55,023 nucleotides of DNA from contig CAKPEF010000010.1 of NCBI GenBank assembly GCA_934149305.1, positions 1-55,023 of the forward strand. Reading direction: 5' to 3'. A program made the translations under genes and the position numbers. The notes under the pieces are model-generated. The model saw nothing but the letters and a program-made list of their open reading frames with translations, did no database searches and was not told where the DNA came from. Origin of the DNA: an uncultured Clostridia bacterium (lineage in GTDB: Bacteria; Bacillota; Clostridia; TANB77; UBA1234). Numbering within the stretch: position 1 is the first letter of the stretch; each line of letters opens with the position of its first letter. Positions 44,415 to 52,267 of the stretch are shown in pieces.

Positions 44415-45467
44415 ATGATATTAGATGAAAGAAAAAAGAGAATTTTAGAGGCTGTAATTGAAGAATACAATGCAACGGCAGAACCAGTAGGTTCTACCAA
44501 AATTGCAAATGAATATAATTTAGGTTTTAGTTCTGCAACTATAAGAAATGAAATGGCAAGTTTAGAAGAATTAGGATATTTAGAGCAACCACATACATCT
44601 GCAGGCAGAATTCCATCTAGTAAAGGCTATAGATTATATGTAGACTTAATAATGAAAGAAAAAACATTAACGCCCAAAGAGAAAGAATTCATAGATAACA
44701 CACTAAAAGAAGATGTTATAAAATTAGATGAACTCATAAAAGAAGCTTCAAATATTTTATCTAGAATCACCAACTACGCTGCAATTGCTGCAGGGCCTCA
44801 AACGGAGTCATGTACAGTTGAAGAAATAAAATTAGTAAAAATTGGGCAAGATAGACTAATGATAGTTATACTAGCTGACAATGGACTAATAAAAGAAAGT
44901 GTTGTAAGGTATGATGGTGCAATTCCAGAAGAAAATATACAAATATTTAATAACTTGTTAAATTACAAATTTAAAGGAATGAATTTTAAAGATGTTTATG
45001 AAAATATAAACATGCATATAGAAAATGAACTTTATAACATTAGTAATACAATAGTTCCTCTAGTTATGGAGCTAAACAACTTACTTACAGAAGAAAATTC
45101 TGAAATATATTTAGATGGCACACGAAATATGCTTAATCTTCCAGAGCTAAAGAAAGAAAAAACATTAAAGAACTTTCTTAACATAATAGAAACACAAGAT
45201 GCAATAAAAGAGCTTATAAAGACAGGTTATGATGGCAATATAAATGTGTATATAGGTCAAGAGACTGCATTTGATGATTTAAAGGATTTTACAATAATAA
45301 CATATAAGCAATCTATAAATGAAAAAGAAGTTGGAACGATCGGGGTAATAGGGCCAAAAAGAATGGATTATAAAAAAGTTATTCCAGTAATTAAATATAT
45401 TGGCGACTCTATACAAGAGAAAATAAAACAAGGGGGAGATACAGATGGCAGAAAACGAGAAGAATAA
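44415..45467 (+). CDS. hrcA: Heat-inducible transcription repressor HrcA
   Basis: About 350 aa. N-terminal winged helix with ERKKRILEAVIEEYNATAEP and GFSSATIRNEMASLEELGYL, followed by HTSAGRIPSSKGYRLYVD, the signature of HrcA, and the GAF-like C-terminal domain. The ATG at 44415 is 6 nt after AGAAGGTG; the GTG at 44406 is inside the ribosome site. First gene of hrcA-grpE-dnaK-dnaJ. It overlaps grpE by 23 nt. Confidence 0.97.
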   Translation: MILDERKKRILEAVIEEYNATAEPVGSTKIANEYNLGFSSATIRNEMASLEELGYLEQPHTSAGRIPSSKGYRLYVDLIMKEKTLTPKEKEFIDNTLKEDVIKLDELIKEASNILSRITNYAAIAAGPQTESCTVEEIKLVKIGQDRLMIVILADNGLIKESVVRYDGAIPEENIQIFNNLLNYKFKGMNFKDVYENINMHIENELYNISNTIVPLVMELNNLLTEENSEIYLDGTRNMLNLPELKKEKTLKNFLNIIETQDAIKELIKTGYDGNINVYIGQETAFDDLKDFTIITYKQSINEKEVGTIGVIGPKRMDYKKVIPVIKYIGDSIQEKIKQGGDTDGRKREE

Positions 45468-45954
45468 AGCAGAAGAACTAGAAGAACAAGAGGAAATTAC
45501 AGTAAGCGACTTAAACAAAGAAATAGAGAAACTGAAAAAAGAAAATGAAAAATATTATGAACATTTGCAAAGAACAGCAGCAGAATTTGACAATTACAAG
45601 AAAAGAGTTATGAAGGAAAAAGAAAAAATTTATTCATTAGCAGTTGGTGATGTTGTCACAAAGTATATTGCAGTTTTAGATAACTTAGATAAAGCTGTTG
45701 TGGCAGAAACAACTGACCCAAAAGCAAAAGAAGGTTTTGAACTTATTCATAAACAAATGCAAGATGTAATGAAAGAATTCAATGTCGAACTTATACCTAC
45801 CGTTAAAGAAACATTTAATCCAGAATTGCATGATGCTGTTATGCACATAGAAAGCAAAGACTATGGCGAGCAAGAAATCGTTGAAGAACTTAGAACAGGA
45901 TATAAAATCGGCGATAGAGTATTAAGACATGCGATGGTTAAAGTAGCAAACTAG
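45445..45954 (+). CDS. grpE: Nucleotide exchange factor GrpE
   Basis: 169 aa. A long N-terminal acidic coiled coil, then the beta-domain with FNVELIPTVKETFNPELHDAV and the ending YKIGDRVLRHAMVKVA, the family signature. Promotes ADP release from DnaK. Starts inside the end of hrcA with GGGGGAG upstream. Confidence 0.96.
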   Translation: MAENEKNKAEELEEQEEITVSDLNKEIEKLKKENEKYYEHLQRTAAEFDNYKKRVMKEKEKIYSLAVGDVVTKYIAVLDNLDKAVVAETTDPKAKEGFELIHKQMQDVMKEFNVELIPTVKETFNPELHDAVMHIESKDYGEQEIVEELRTGYKIGDRVLRHAMVKVAN

Positions 45955-46017
45955 TAATATAAAATATAATTAAAATTAAGCCATATAAATGGCGAATAAA
46001 AGAAGGGAATGGTATTT

Positions 46018-47862
46018 ATGTCAAAAATTATTGGTATTGATTTAGGAACAACAAACTCATGTGTAGCAGTTATGGAAGGTGGAGAACCAGTTGTTATACC
46101 TAACGCAGAGGGAGACAGAACAACTCCTTCAGTTGTAGCTTTTACAAAAACAGGAGAAAGATTGGTTGGTAAAATTGCTAAAAGACAAGCAGTAACAAAC
46201 CATGATAGAACAATATCTTCTATTAAAAGAGATATGGGAACAGATAGAAAAGTTAAAATAGATTCTGCAACATATACACCACAAGAAATTTCAGCAATGA
46301 TACTTCAAAAATTAAAGTCAGATGCTGAAAACTATTTAGGACAAAAAGTAACTCAAGCTGTTATAACAGTTCCTGCTTACTTTAGTGATTCTCAAAGACA
46401 AGCAACAAAAGATGCAGGTAGAATAGCAGGTCTTGAAGTTTTAAGAATTATAAACGAGCCAACAGCAGCATCACTTGCTTATGGACTAGACAAAGGCGAC
46501 GAGCAAAAGATAATGGTTTATGACTTAGGTGGTGGTACATTTGATGTATCTATCCTAGAGATTGGTGATGGCGTATTTGAAGTTTTATCAACAAGTGGTA
46601 ACAACAGACTAGGTGGAGATGACTTTGATGAAAGAATAATGAAATACTTAGTTGAAGAATTTAAGAAAGATCAAGGAATAGATTTGTCAACATATCCAGA
46701 TGTTATGCAAAGACTAAAAGAAGCTAGTGAAAAAGCCAAAATTGAATTATCTAGCATGAGCCAAACAGATATTAACTTACCATATATCACAGCAGACAGC
46801 ACAGGTCCAAAACATATGAACATAACACTAACAAGAGCAAAATTCGAAGAATTGATTAGAGATCTAGTTGATTCAACAGTTGGACCAATGAATCAAGCTT
46901 TGAAAGATGCTAACTTAACAGCAGATAAGCTAGACAAAATAATTTTAGTTGGTGGTTCATCAAGAGTACCTCTAGTACAAGAAACAGTTAAGAGAGTTAC
47001 AGGTAAAGAACCACATAAAGGTATAAACCCAGATGAATGTGTTGCAATTGGTGCGGCTATTCAAGCAGGTGTATTATCTGGTGATGTTAAAGACCTAGTT
47101 TTACTAGATGTAACACCACTATCACTTGGTATTGAAACATTTGGTGGTGTATTTACTAAATTGATTGAGAGAAACACAACAATCCCAACAAAGAAATCAC
47201 AAATATTCTCAACAGCTGCAGATGGTCAAACAAGTGTAGAAGTTCATGTATTACAAGGTGAAAGAGAAATGGCAGCATACAACAAAACACTTGGTAGATT
47301 CCAATTAACAGGAATTCCAGCAGCTCCAAGAGGAGTACCACAAATCGAAGTTACATTCGATATAGATGCTAACGGTATTGTTCACGTATCAGCTAAAGAT
47401 ATGGGAACAGGCAATGAGCAAAAGATTGTTATCACAGCAAGCACAAACTTAACAGAAAATGAAATAGAACAAGCTGTTAAAGAGGCTGAAGCACATGCTG
47501 AAGAAGATAGAAAGAATAAAGAAGCAATCGAAGTTAGAAACAATGCTGACTCACTTGTATACAATACAGAAAAAACATTAAATGATTTAGGCGATAAAGT
47601 AAGTGCAGAAGAAAAAGGAAAAATCCAAGCAGAATTAGACAATGTAAAGAAAACACTGGAAGGAACAGATACAGAAGCTATTAAATCTGCAACAGAAAAA
47701 TTAACACAAGAATTCTATAAAATTTCTGAAAAACTATATGCAAATACAGGTGCAAACGCAGCAAATACTGGCGCTGATGCAAATACAACTGGAAATGCAA
47801 ATGGTGGAGCAACACAAGGAAACGATGGAACAGTATACGATGCTGATTATAAAGTAGAATAA
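46018..47862 (+). CDS. dnaK: Molecular chaperone DnaK (Hsp70)
   Basis: 614 aa. The ATPase domain starts with KIIGIDLGTTNSCVAVMEG, and includes VITVPAYFSDSQRQATKDAG, INEPTAASLAYGLDKG, YDLGGGTFDVS and VGGSSRVPLVQ. The substrate-binding domain follows, with a Gly/Ala/Asn-rich tail (TGANAANTGADANTTGNANG). Refolds proteins with DnaJ and GrpE. The ATG at 46018 is preferred over the one at 46009, which sits too close to AGAAGGG. Confidence 0.99.
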   Translation: MSKIIGIDLGTTNSCVAVMEGGEPVVIPNAEGDRTTPSVVAFTKTGERLVGKIAKRQAVTNHDRTISSIKRDMGTDRKVKIDSATYTPQEISAMILQKLKSDAENYLGQKVTQAVITVPAYFSDSQRQATKDAGRIAGLEVLRIINEPTAASLAYGLDKGDEQKIMVYDLGGGTFDVSILEIGDGVFEVLSTSGNNRLGGDDFDERIMKYLVEEFKKDQGIDLSTYPDVMQRLKEASEKAKIELSSMSQTDINLPYITADSTGPKHMNITLTRAKFEELIRDLVDSTVGPMNQALKDANLTADKLDKIILVGGSSRVPLVQETVKRVTGKEPHKGINPDECVAIGAAIQAGVLSGDVKDLVLLDVTPLSLGIETFGGVFTKLIERNTTIPTKKSQIFSTAADGQTSVEVHVLQGEREMAAYNKTLGRFQLTGIPAAPRGVPQIEVTFDIDANGIVHVSAKDMGTGNEQKIVITASTNLTENEIEQAVKEAEAHAEEDRKNKEAIEVRNNADSLVYNTEKTLNDLGDKVSAEEKGKIQAELDNVKKTLEGTDTEAIKSATEKLTQEFYKISEKLYANTGANAANTGADANTTGNANGGATQGNDGTVYDADYKVE

Positions 47863-47905
47863 ATCAAAGTATCGTAGTTAACCGAAATAAATTAGGATTA
47901 GTTTT

Positions 47906-48015
47906 ATGAGGGCGAAGTTGATGCTCGCCCTCATGGCGACTATAAAATATAATATATAAACTATTGAACATGAAGTGTTCAATAATCGGATAAAAAGGCG
48001 ACAGTACTGTCGTCT
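47906..48015 (+). other. dnaK-dnaJ spacer with three hairpins
   Basis: ATGAGGGCGA-N9-TCGCCCTCAT (47906-47934), TATTGAACA-N5-TGTTCAATA (47962-47984) and AGGCGACAGTACTGTCGTCT (47996-48015). None has a good T run, so these look like processing or stability signals, or an attenuator that sets DnaK over DnaJ levels. Confidence 0.6.
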
Positions 48016-48080
48016 ATTCGTGTAAGTATATAAGCTCTATGATAGAAAGTGTAATAATACACTAAGGGGGATAAATATAA

Positions 48081-49229
48081 ATGGCAGAACAAAAAAGAGA
48101 TTATTATGAGGTTTTAGGGGTTTCAAAAACAGCGACAGATGAAGAGCTAAAAAGAGCATATAGAAAATTAGCAAAGAAATATCATCCGGATGCAAATCCA
48201 GATAATAAAGAAGAGGCCGAAAAAAAGTTTAAAGAAGTAAATGAAGCATATGAAGTACTATCTGATAAACAAAAGCGTAACATGTATGATCAGTTTGGTC
48301 ATAGTGGCACGAATGGATATTCAAGTGATTTTAGTGGCTTTAGCGGATTTGATGGTTTTTCAGGTGGAGCAGGATTCTCAGGTGTAGATTTTGATTTAAA
48401 CGATATTTTTTCATCTTTTTTTGGTGGTGGAGGCTCAAGAGGACGTTCTAATAGAAATGGTCCAGTAAGAGGCAGAGATCTAAATGTAAGAATAGAAATA
48501 ACATTTGAAGAGGCTGCATTTGGAGTCACAAAAGAAATAACAATAAATAGAGAAGAACAATGCGAAACATGTAAAGGTACTGGTGCAAGACCAGGAACAA
48601 AAGCTGAGACATGTAGGGCATGTAATGGAACAGGACAAGTAAGAGTTACTCAAAATACAATTCTTGGTTCATTTGCAAGTGTTAGAACATGTGATACTTG
48701 CGGTGGAACTGGAACTGTAATACCAACACCATGTGATACCTGTAAAGGAAGAGGAACTGTAAAAAGACAAAGAAAAATTAAAGTTACAATTCCTGCAGGT
48801 ATAGATAATGGTCAAGTAATATCATTGAATGGTGAAGGCGGACCAGGACTTAGAGGAGGAGCTTCAGGTAATTTATATATAACTGTCAGCGTTAAAAATC
48901 ATGCCATATTTACTAGAAAGGGCGATAGCATATTCTGCAATGTTCATGTTACTTTTGCCGAAGCTGCGCTTGGCGCAATAATTAAAGTTCCAACCTTAAA
49001 AGGAGAAGTACAATATGATTTAGCTGAGGGTACTCAAACAGGCTCAATATTCACATTAAGAGGTCAAGGTATAAAAAACTTAAACGGTAGAGATGTGGGA
49101 GATATGTATTTTACTGTAATAGTTGATGTGCCTAAAAAACTTAATAATGAGCAAAGAGAACTATTGAAAAAGTTTGCAGAAATCAGTGGCGAAAACTTCG
49201 AGACAGGAAAGAAAAGAAGATTTTTTTAA
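48081..49229 (+). CDS. dnaJ: Chaperone protein DnaJ (Hsp40)
   Basis: 382 aa. J domain with YYEVLGVSKTATDEELKRAY and HPD (KKYHPDANPD), a Gly/Phe-rich region, four zinc-finger repeats (CETCKGTG, CRACNGTG, CDTCGGTG, CDTCKGRG) and the C-terminal substrate domains. Delivers clients to DnaK. Start SD AAGGGGG. Last chaperone gene of the operon. Confidence 0.98.
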   Translation: MAEQKRDYYEVLGVSKTATDEELKRAYRKLAKKYHPDANPDNKEEAEKKFKEVNEAYEVLSDKQKRNMYDQFGHSGTNGYSSDFSGFSGFDGFSGGAGFSGVDFDLNDIFSSFFGGGGSRGRSNRNGPVRGRDLNVRIEITFEEAAFGVTKEITINREEQCETCKGTGARPGTKAETCRACNGTGQVRVTQNTILGSFASVRTCDTCGGTGTVIPTPCDTCKGRGTVKRQRKIKVTIPAGIDNGQVISLNGEGGPGLRGGASGNLYITVSVKNHAIFTRKGDSIFCNVHVTFAEAALGAIIKVPTLKGEVQYDLAEGTQTGSIFTLRGQGIKNLNGRDVGDMYFTVIVDVPKKLNNEQRELLKKFAEISGENFETGKKRRFF

Positions 49230-49302
49230 TATAAAAGATTAGAAATTATTCTATAGTATACATTAAATTTGTTATGGATAGTATGAAAATAAGGAGAAAT
49301 CA

Positions 49303-50046
49303 ATGTCTACATTCTATGTAAAAAATGAACAAATACATGGTGAAAAAATATATATAGTTGATGAAGATGTAAATCATATTAAAAATGTATTAAGATATAA
49401 AATAGCAGATGATATAGAAATTTGTGATGAAAGTGGAACTAGGTATTATTGCAAAATATCTAATATAGAAAAAGATAAGATAGAGGCAACTATGTTTGAG
49501 ATTTCAAAAGAAACAACAGAATCAGATATCAATATAACTTTATTTCAAGGCTTGCCAAAATCAGATAAAATGGATTTTATAATACAAAAGTGTACAGAAT
49601 TGGGAGTAAAATCCATAGTGCCAGTTATTACAGATAGGGTCATTGTTAAGATAGATGAAAAAAATGAAGATAGAAAGCAAACTAGATGGCAAAAAATAGC
49701 AAAAGAAGCAGCAACACAAAGTGGAAGGCAACTGGTACCTTCTATTGAAAAAAGTGATAATTTAAAAAATATGATTGAAAAACTTTCAAAATATGATATA
49801 GTTATAGTGCCGTATGAATGTGAAAAAGAAAGGCATATAAAAAATATATTAAAAAGTTTTAAATCAAAGCCTCAAAACATTGCGGTTGTAATAGGCCCAG
49901 AGGGTGGTTTTTCAAATGAAGATATAAAAATCTTAGAAAATTTGAAAAATGTCCAGATAGTTTCACTAGGCCCAAGAATACTTAGAACAGAAACAGCGGG
50001 AATAGCTACAATTGCAATGACGATGTACGAATTTGATGGCTTTTAG
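49303..50046 (+). CDS. rsmE: 16S rRNA m3U1498 methyltransferase RsmE
   Basis: 247 aa SPOUT methyltransferase. N-terminal PUA-like segment FYVKNEQIHGEKIYIV, then KMDFIIQKCTELGVKSI, the knot motif VVIGPEGGFSNEDI and LGPRILRTETAGIATIAM. Methylates U1498 of 16S rRNA. Usual position after the dnaJ cluster in Bacillota. SD AAGGAG. Confidence 0.97.
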   Translation: MSTFYVKNEQIHGEKIYIVDEDVNHIKNVLRYKIADDIEICDESGTRYYCKISNIEKDKIEATMFEISKETTESDINITLFQGLPKSDKMDFIIQKCTELGVKSIVPVITDRVIVKIDEKNEDRKQTRWQKIAKEAATQSGRQLVPSIEKSDNLKNMIEKLSKYDIVIVPYECEKERHIKNILKSFKSKPQNIAVVIGPEGGFSNEDIKILENLKNVQIVSLGPRILRTETAGIATIAMTMYEFDGF

Positions 50047-50071
50047 TAATTAGTAAGAAGGAGTAAGAAAA

Positions 50072-50494
50072 ATGAATTATACAGATAGAAATAAATTGAT
50101 AGATTCGCTTTGTGGAGTTGGCTTAATGTTACTTTTGGTAGAAGTATTTTATGGTATAGTAAGCAGTGCGTACACTGTATTTAATTATAACATAGAAACT
50201 GTAACAATGTGGACACAAATAACAGGAGCAATTTTTCTATTGATAGCTGTAGTTACGCTTGTAAGAGCATATAAAAAAGATGATATGAACATGGCTCTTT
50301 ATGGTGTAGAATTAGTTGTCCTTGCTATTTCAGCGGCATTACTTCCGGGTACATATCTAAGTTTTGAAGCACCATTTAATAAGCTAAATGTAGCTTTCCC
50401 AGTTTTATTTCTTGTGTATTATATGATTAAAGCAATTGTAGTTATTGTAAGTATAAGCAAAAAAGTGAATAAATCGAAAGGAAAGAAAAAATAA
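50072..50494 (+). CDS. Four-helix membrane protein, 140 aa, unknown
   Basis: Four hydrophobic segments (near residues 10-30, 45-65, 75-97 and 105-130) with short loops. Basic C-terminus (KKVNKSKGKKK). SD GAAGGAG. Sits between rsmE and yicC with 2 nt to yicC, so cotranscribed. No family recognised. Confidence 0.7.
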   Translation: MNYTDRNKLIDSLCGVGLMLLLVEVFYGIVSSAYTVFNYNIETVTMWTQITGAIFLLIAVVTLVRAYKKDDMNMALYGVELVVLAISAALLPGTYLSFEAPFNKLNVAFPVLFLVYYMIKAIVVIVSISKKVNKSKGKKK

Positions 50495-50496
50495 TT

Positions 50497-51372
50497 ATGA
50501 TAAAAAGCATGACTGGTTTTGGTCTTGGTAGATTCGAAAATAATGGAAGAGAGTATACCGTTGAGATAAAAGCAATAAACCACAGATATAATGATATTTC
50601 TATAAAAATGCCAAGATATCTTAATTCACTTGAAGATAAGGTTAGAAGTTATATATCACAAAATATCTCAAGAGGAAAGCTTGATGTTTTCATTTCTCTT
50701 GTAAATATGAGTAATGAAGGAAGAAACATAAAAGTTGACCGTGAACTTGCCGAAATTTATATAAGAGAAATGAAAGCTTTAATAAATGAATATGGTATAG
50801 GTGATGATATAACAGCTACTTCGCTAATGAGAATGCCAGATATGGTAATAATAGATAACGAGGCAGAAGAAGAATTATATTTAAAAGAATTGATGGTTGC
50901 GCTAGAAATGGCTGTTAATAATTTAAAAACGGCAAGGGAGCAAGAAGGAAAAAGACTTGCTGATGATATTAAAGCAAGACTAGAAAAAGTATCAAAATAT
51001 GTTTTAGAAGTAGAGCAAAGATCTAGTAGTTTGTTAGAAGAATACAAAGCAAAGTTAATAAATAGAGTAAATGAGTTAAACGCAAATGACATAATGGATG
51101 AAAATAGACTTGGACAAGAAATAGTGTTATTTGCAGATAAATCTAGCATTTGTGAAGAAGTAACAAGACTAAAAAGTCATATAAAATTATTGGAAGACAT
51201 GCTAAATGCAGATGGACCGATTGGAAAAAAACTTGACTTTTTACTACAAGAAATGAATAGAGAAACAAACACAATAGGTTCTAAGGCCAATTGCTTGGAT
51301 ATAACGAATGCAGTTGTAGAAATGAAAAACGAAATAGAAAATATAAGAGAGCAAATACAAAACATTGAATAG
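50497..51372 (+). CDS. yicC: YicC/YloC endoribonuclease family protein
   Basis: 291 aa. The family opening IKSMTGFGLGRFE and KAINHRYNDISIKMPRYL are present, with the C-terminal DUF1732-type LLQEMNRETNTIGSKANCLD and AVVEMKNEIENIREQIQNIE, giving end-to-end agreement. E. coli YicC is an endoribonuclease acting on sRNA; YloC is the Bacillus counterpart. It heads the usual yicC-remA-(gmk)-rpoZ cluster. Confidence 0.95.
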   Translation: MIKSMTGFGLGRFENNGREYTVEIKAINHRYNDISIKMPRYLNSLEDKVRSYISQNISRGKLDVFISLVNMSNEGRNIKVDRELAEIYIREMKALINEYGIGDDITATSLMRMPDMVIIDNEAEEELYLKELMVALEMAVNNLKTAREQEGKRLADDIKARLEKVSKYVLEVEQRSSSLLEEYKAKLINRVNELNANDIMDENRLGQEIVLFADKSSICEEVTRLKSHIKLLEDMLNADGPIGKKLDFLLQEMNRETNTIGSKANCLDITNAVVEMKNEIENIREQIQNIE

Positions 51373-51468
51373 ATAGTGTAAGCTTACTTATAAAAACACT
51401 ATCCTAAAATAAGATACGAATAGCATAGTGTGTCACAGGAAAAAATCCATATAGTAAGGGGTGGTATT

Positions 51469-51732
51469 ATGAAATTTATAAACATAGGTTTTGGAAACAT
51501 CATCTCGGCAGATAGACTTATCGCAATAGTTGCACCAGAATCAGCACCGATAAAAAGAATAGTACAAGATGCTAGAGACAATGGCAAGTTAATAGATGCT
51601 ACATATGGTAGAAGAACAAGAGCAGTTATAATAATGGATAGTGATCATGTAGTTTTATCTGCAGTTCAACCAGAAACAGTTGCAAATAGACTAGAAAAAG
51701 ATACAGATGAAAATGAAGTTAATGAAGATTAG
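51469..51732 (+). CDS. remA: Extracellular matrix regulator RemA (DUF370)
   Basis: 87 aa from the ATG at 51469 with AGGGGTGG upstream; the longer frame from 51430 lacks a site. Conserved text MKFINIGFGNIISADRLIAI, and GKLIDATYGRRTRAVIIMDS matches RemA/YlzA. In Bacillus RemA forms rings that bind DNA and activate biofilm matrix genes. Acidic C-terminal tail is lineage-specific. Confidence 0.95.
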   Translation: MKFINIGFGNIISADRLIAIVAPESAPIKRIVQDARDNGKLIDATYGRRTRAVIIMDSDHVVLSAVQPETVANRLEKDTDENEVNED

Positions 51733-51754
51733 TAATTAAAGGGAGGAAATTAAA

Positions 51755-51946
51755 ATGATAGTTAGACCTACAATGCAAAATTTATTAAAAAGAGTACCAA
51801 GCAAATATTCTTTAGTAATTGGTACAGCTAAAAGAGCAAGACAAATTTCACAAGGTAGTCCAAAGCTTACAAATGTGAAAGTAGAGTCAGATGTAACAAC
51901 AGCTGCAATCGAGATTGACGAAGGAAAAATAAAACTAGAAAAATAG
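51755..51946 (+). CDS. rpoZ: DNA-directed RNA polymerase omega subunit
   Basis: 63 aa, short but in family range. MIVRPTMQNLLKRVPSKYSL then VIGTAKRARQIS match the omega core that clamps the beta-prime C-terminus. AGGGAGG precedes it. Guanylate kinase, normally between remA and rpoZ, is absent here. Confidence 0.9.
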   Translation: MIVRPTMQNLLKRVPSKYSLVIGTAKRARQISQGSPKLTNVKVESDVTTAAIEIDEGKIKLEK

Positions 51947-51954
51947 GTAAAAAA

Positions 51955-52031
51955 GGGGGCTTCTTTAATTGTTAGATGGTAAAAGAGGGTATTAAAGACA
52001 TCTAACATTATTTTGAGTGCTCCCATTTTTT
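51955..52031 (+). terminator. Nested terminator after rpoZ
   Basis: GGGGGC pairs with GCTCCC enclosing TTAGATG / CATCTAA, followed by ATTTTTT. Confidence 0.6.
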
Positions 52032-52110
52032 ATGCTGAGAGTATAGTATAGATGTAGTGTAAAATGAAAACATTACAAATATAAATATATTAAAAATGAG
52101 ACTTAGCTAG

Positions 52111-52243
52111 AGTAGTGTAAACTAATTTATGAAAAAATATAAAATTGCTGCAAAAATGTAGAGGAGCTTAAGTGTGCTCCATAAAAACTAATTGCAAGCA
52201 GTACAATAAAATTGGAAAAATATTATAATTAGTGAACACAACC
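52111..52243 (+). repeat. Leader element, type 1 (secA copy)
   Basis: AGTAGTGTAAACTAATTTAT and ATAATTAGTGAACACAACC are complementary arms, extended by GCTAG / CTAGC outside. The inner core CTGC-AAAAAT-GTAG, GGAGC...GTGTGCTCC, ATAAA matches the eno copy almost base for base. Ends 24 nt before the secA ATG. Confidence 0.75.
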
Positions 52244-52267
52244 TAGCCTATATACAGGGGGATAAAG

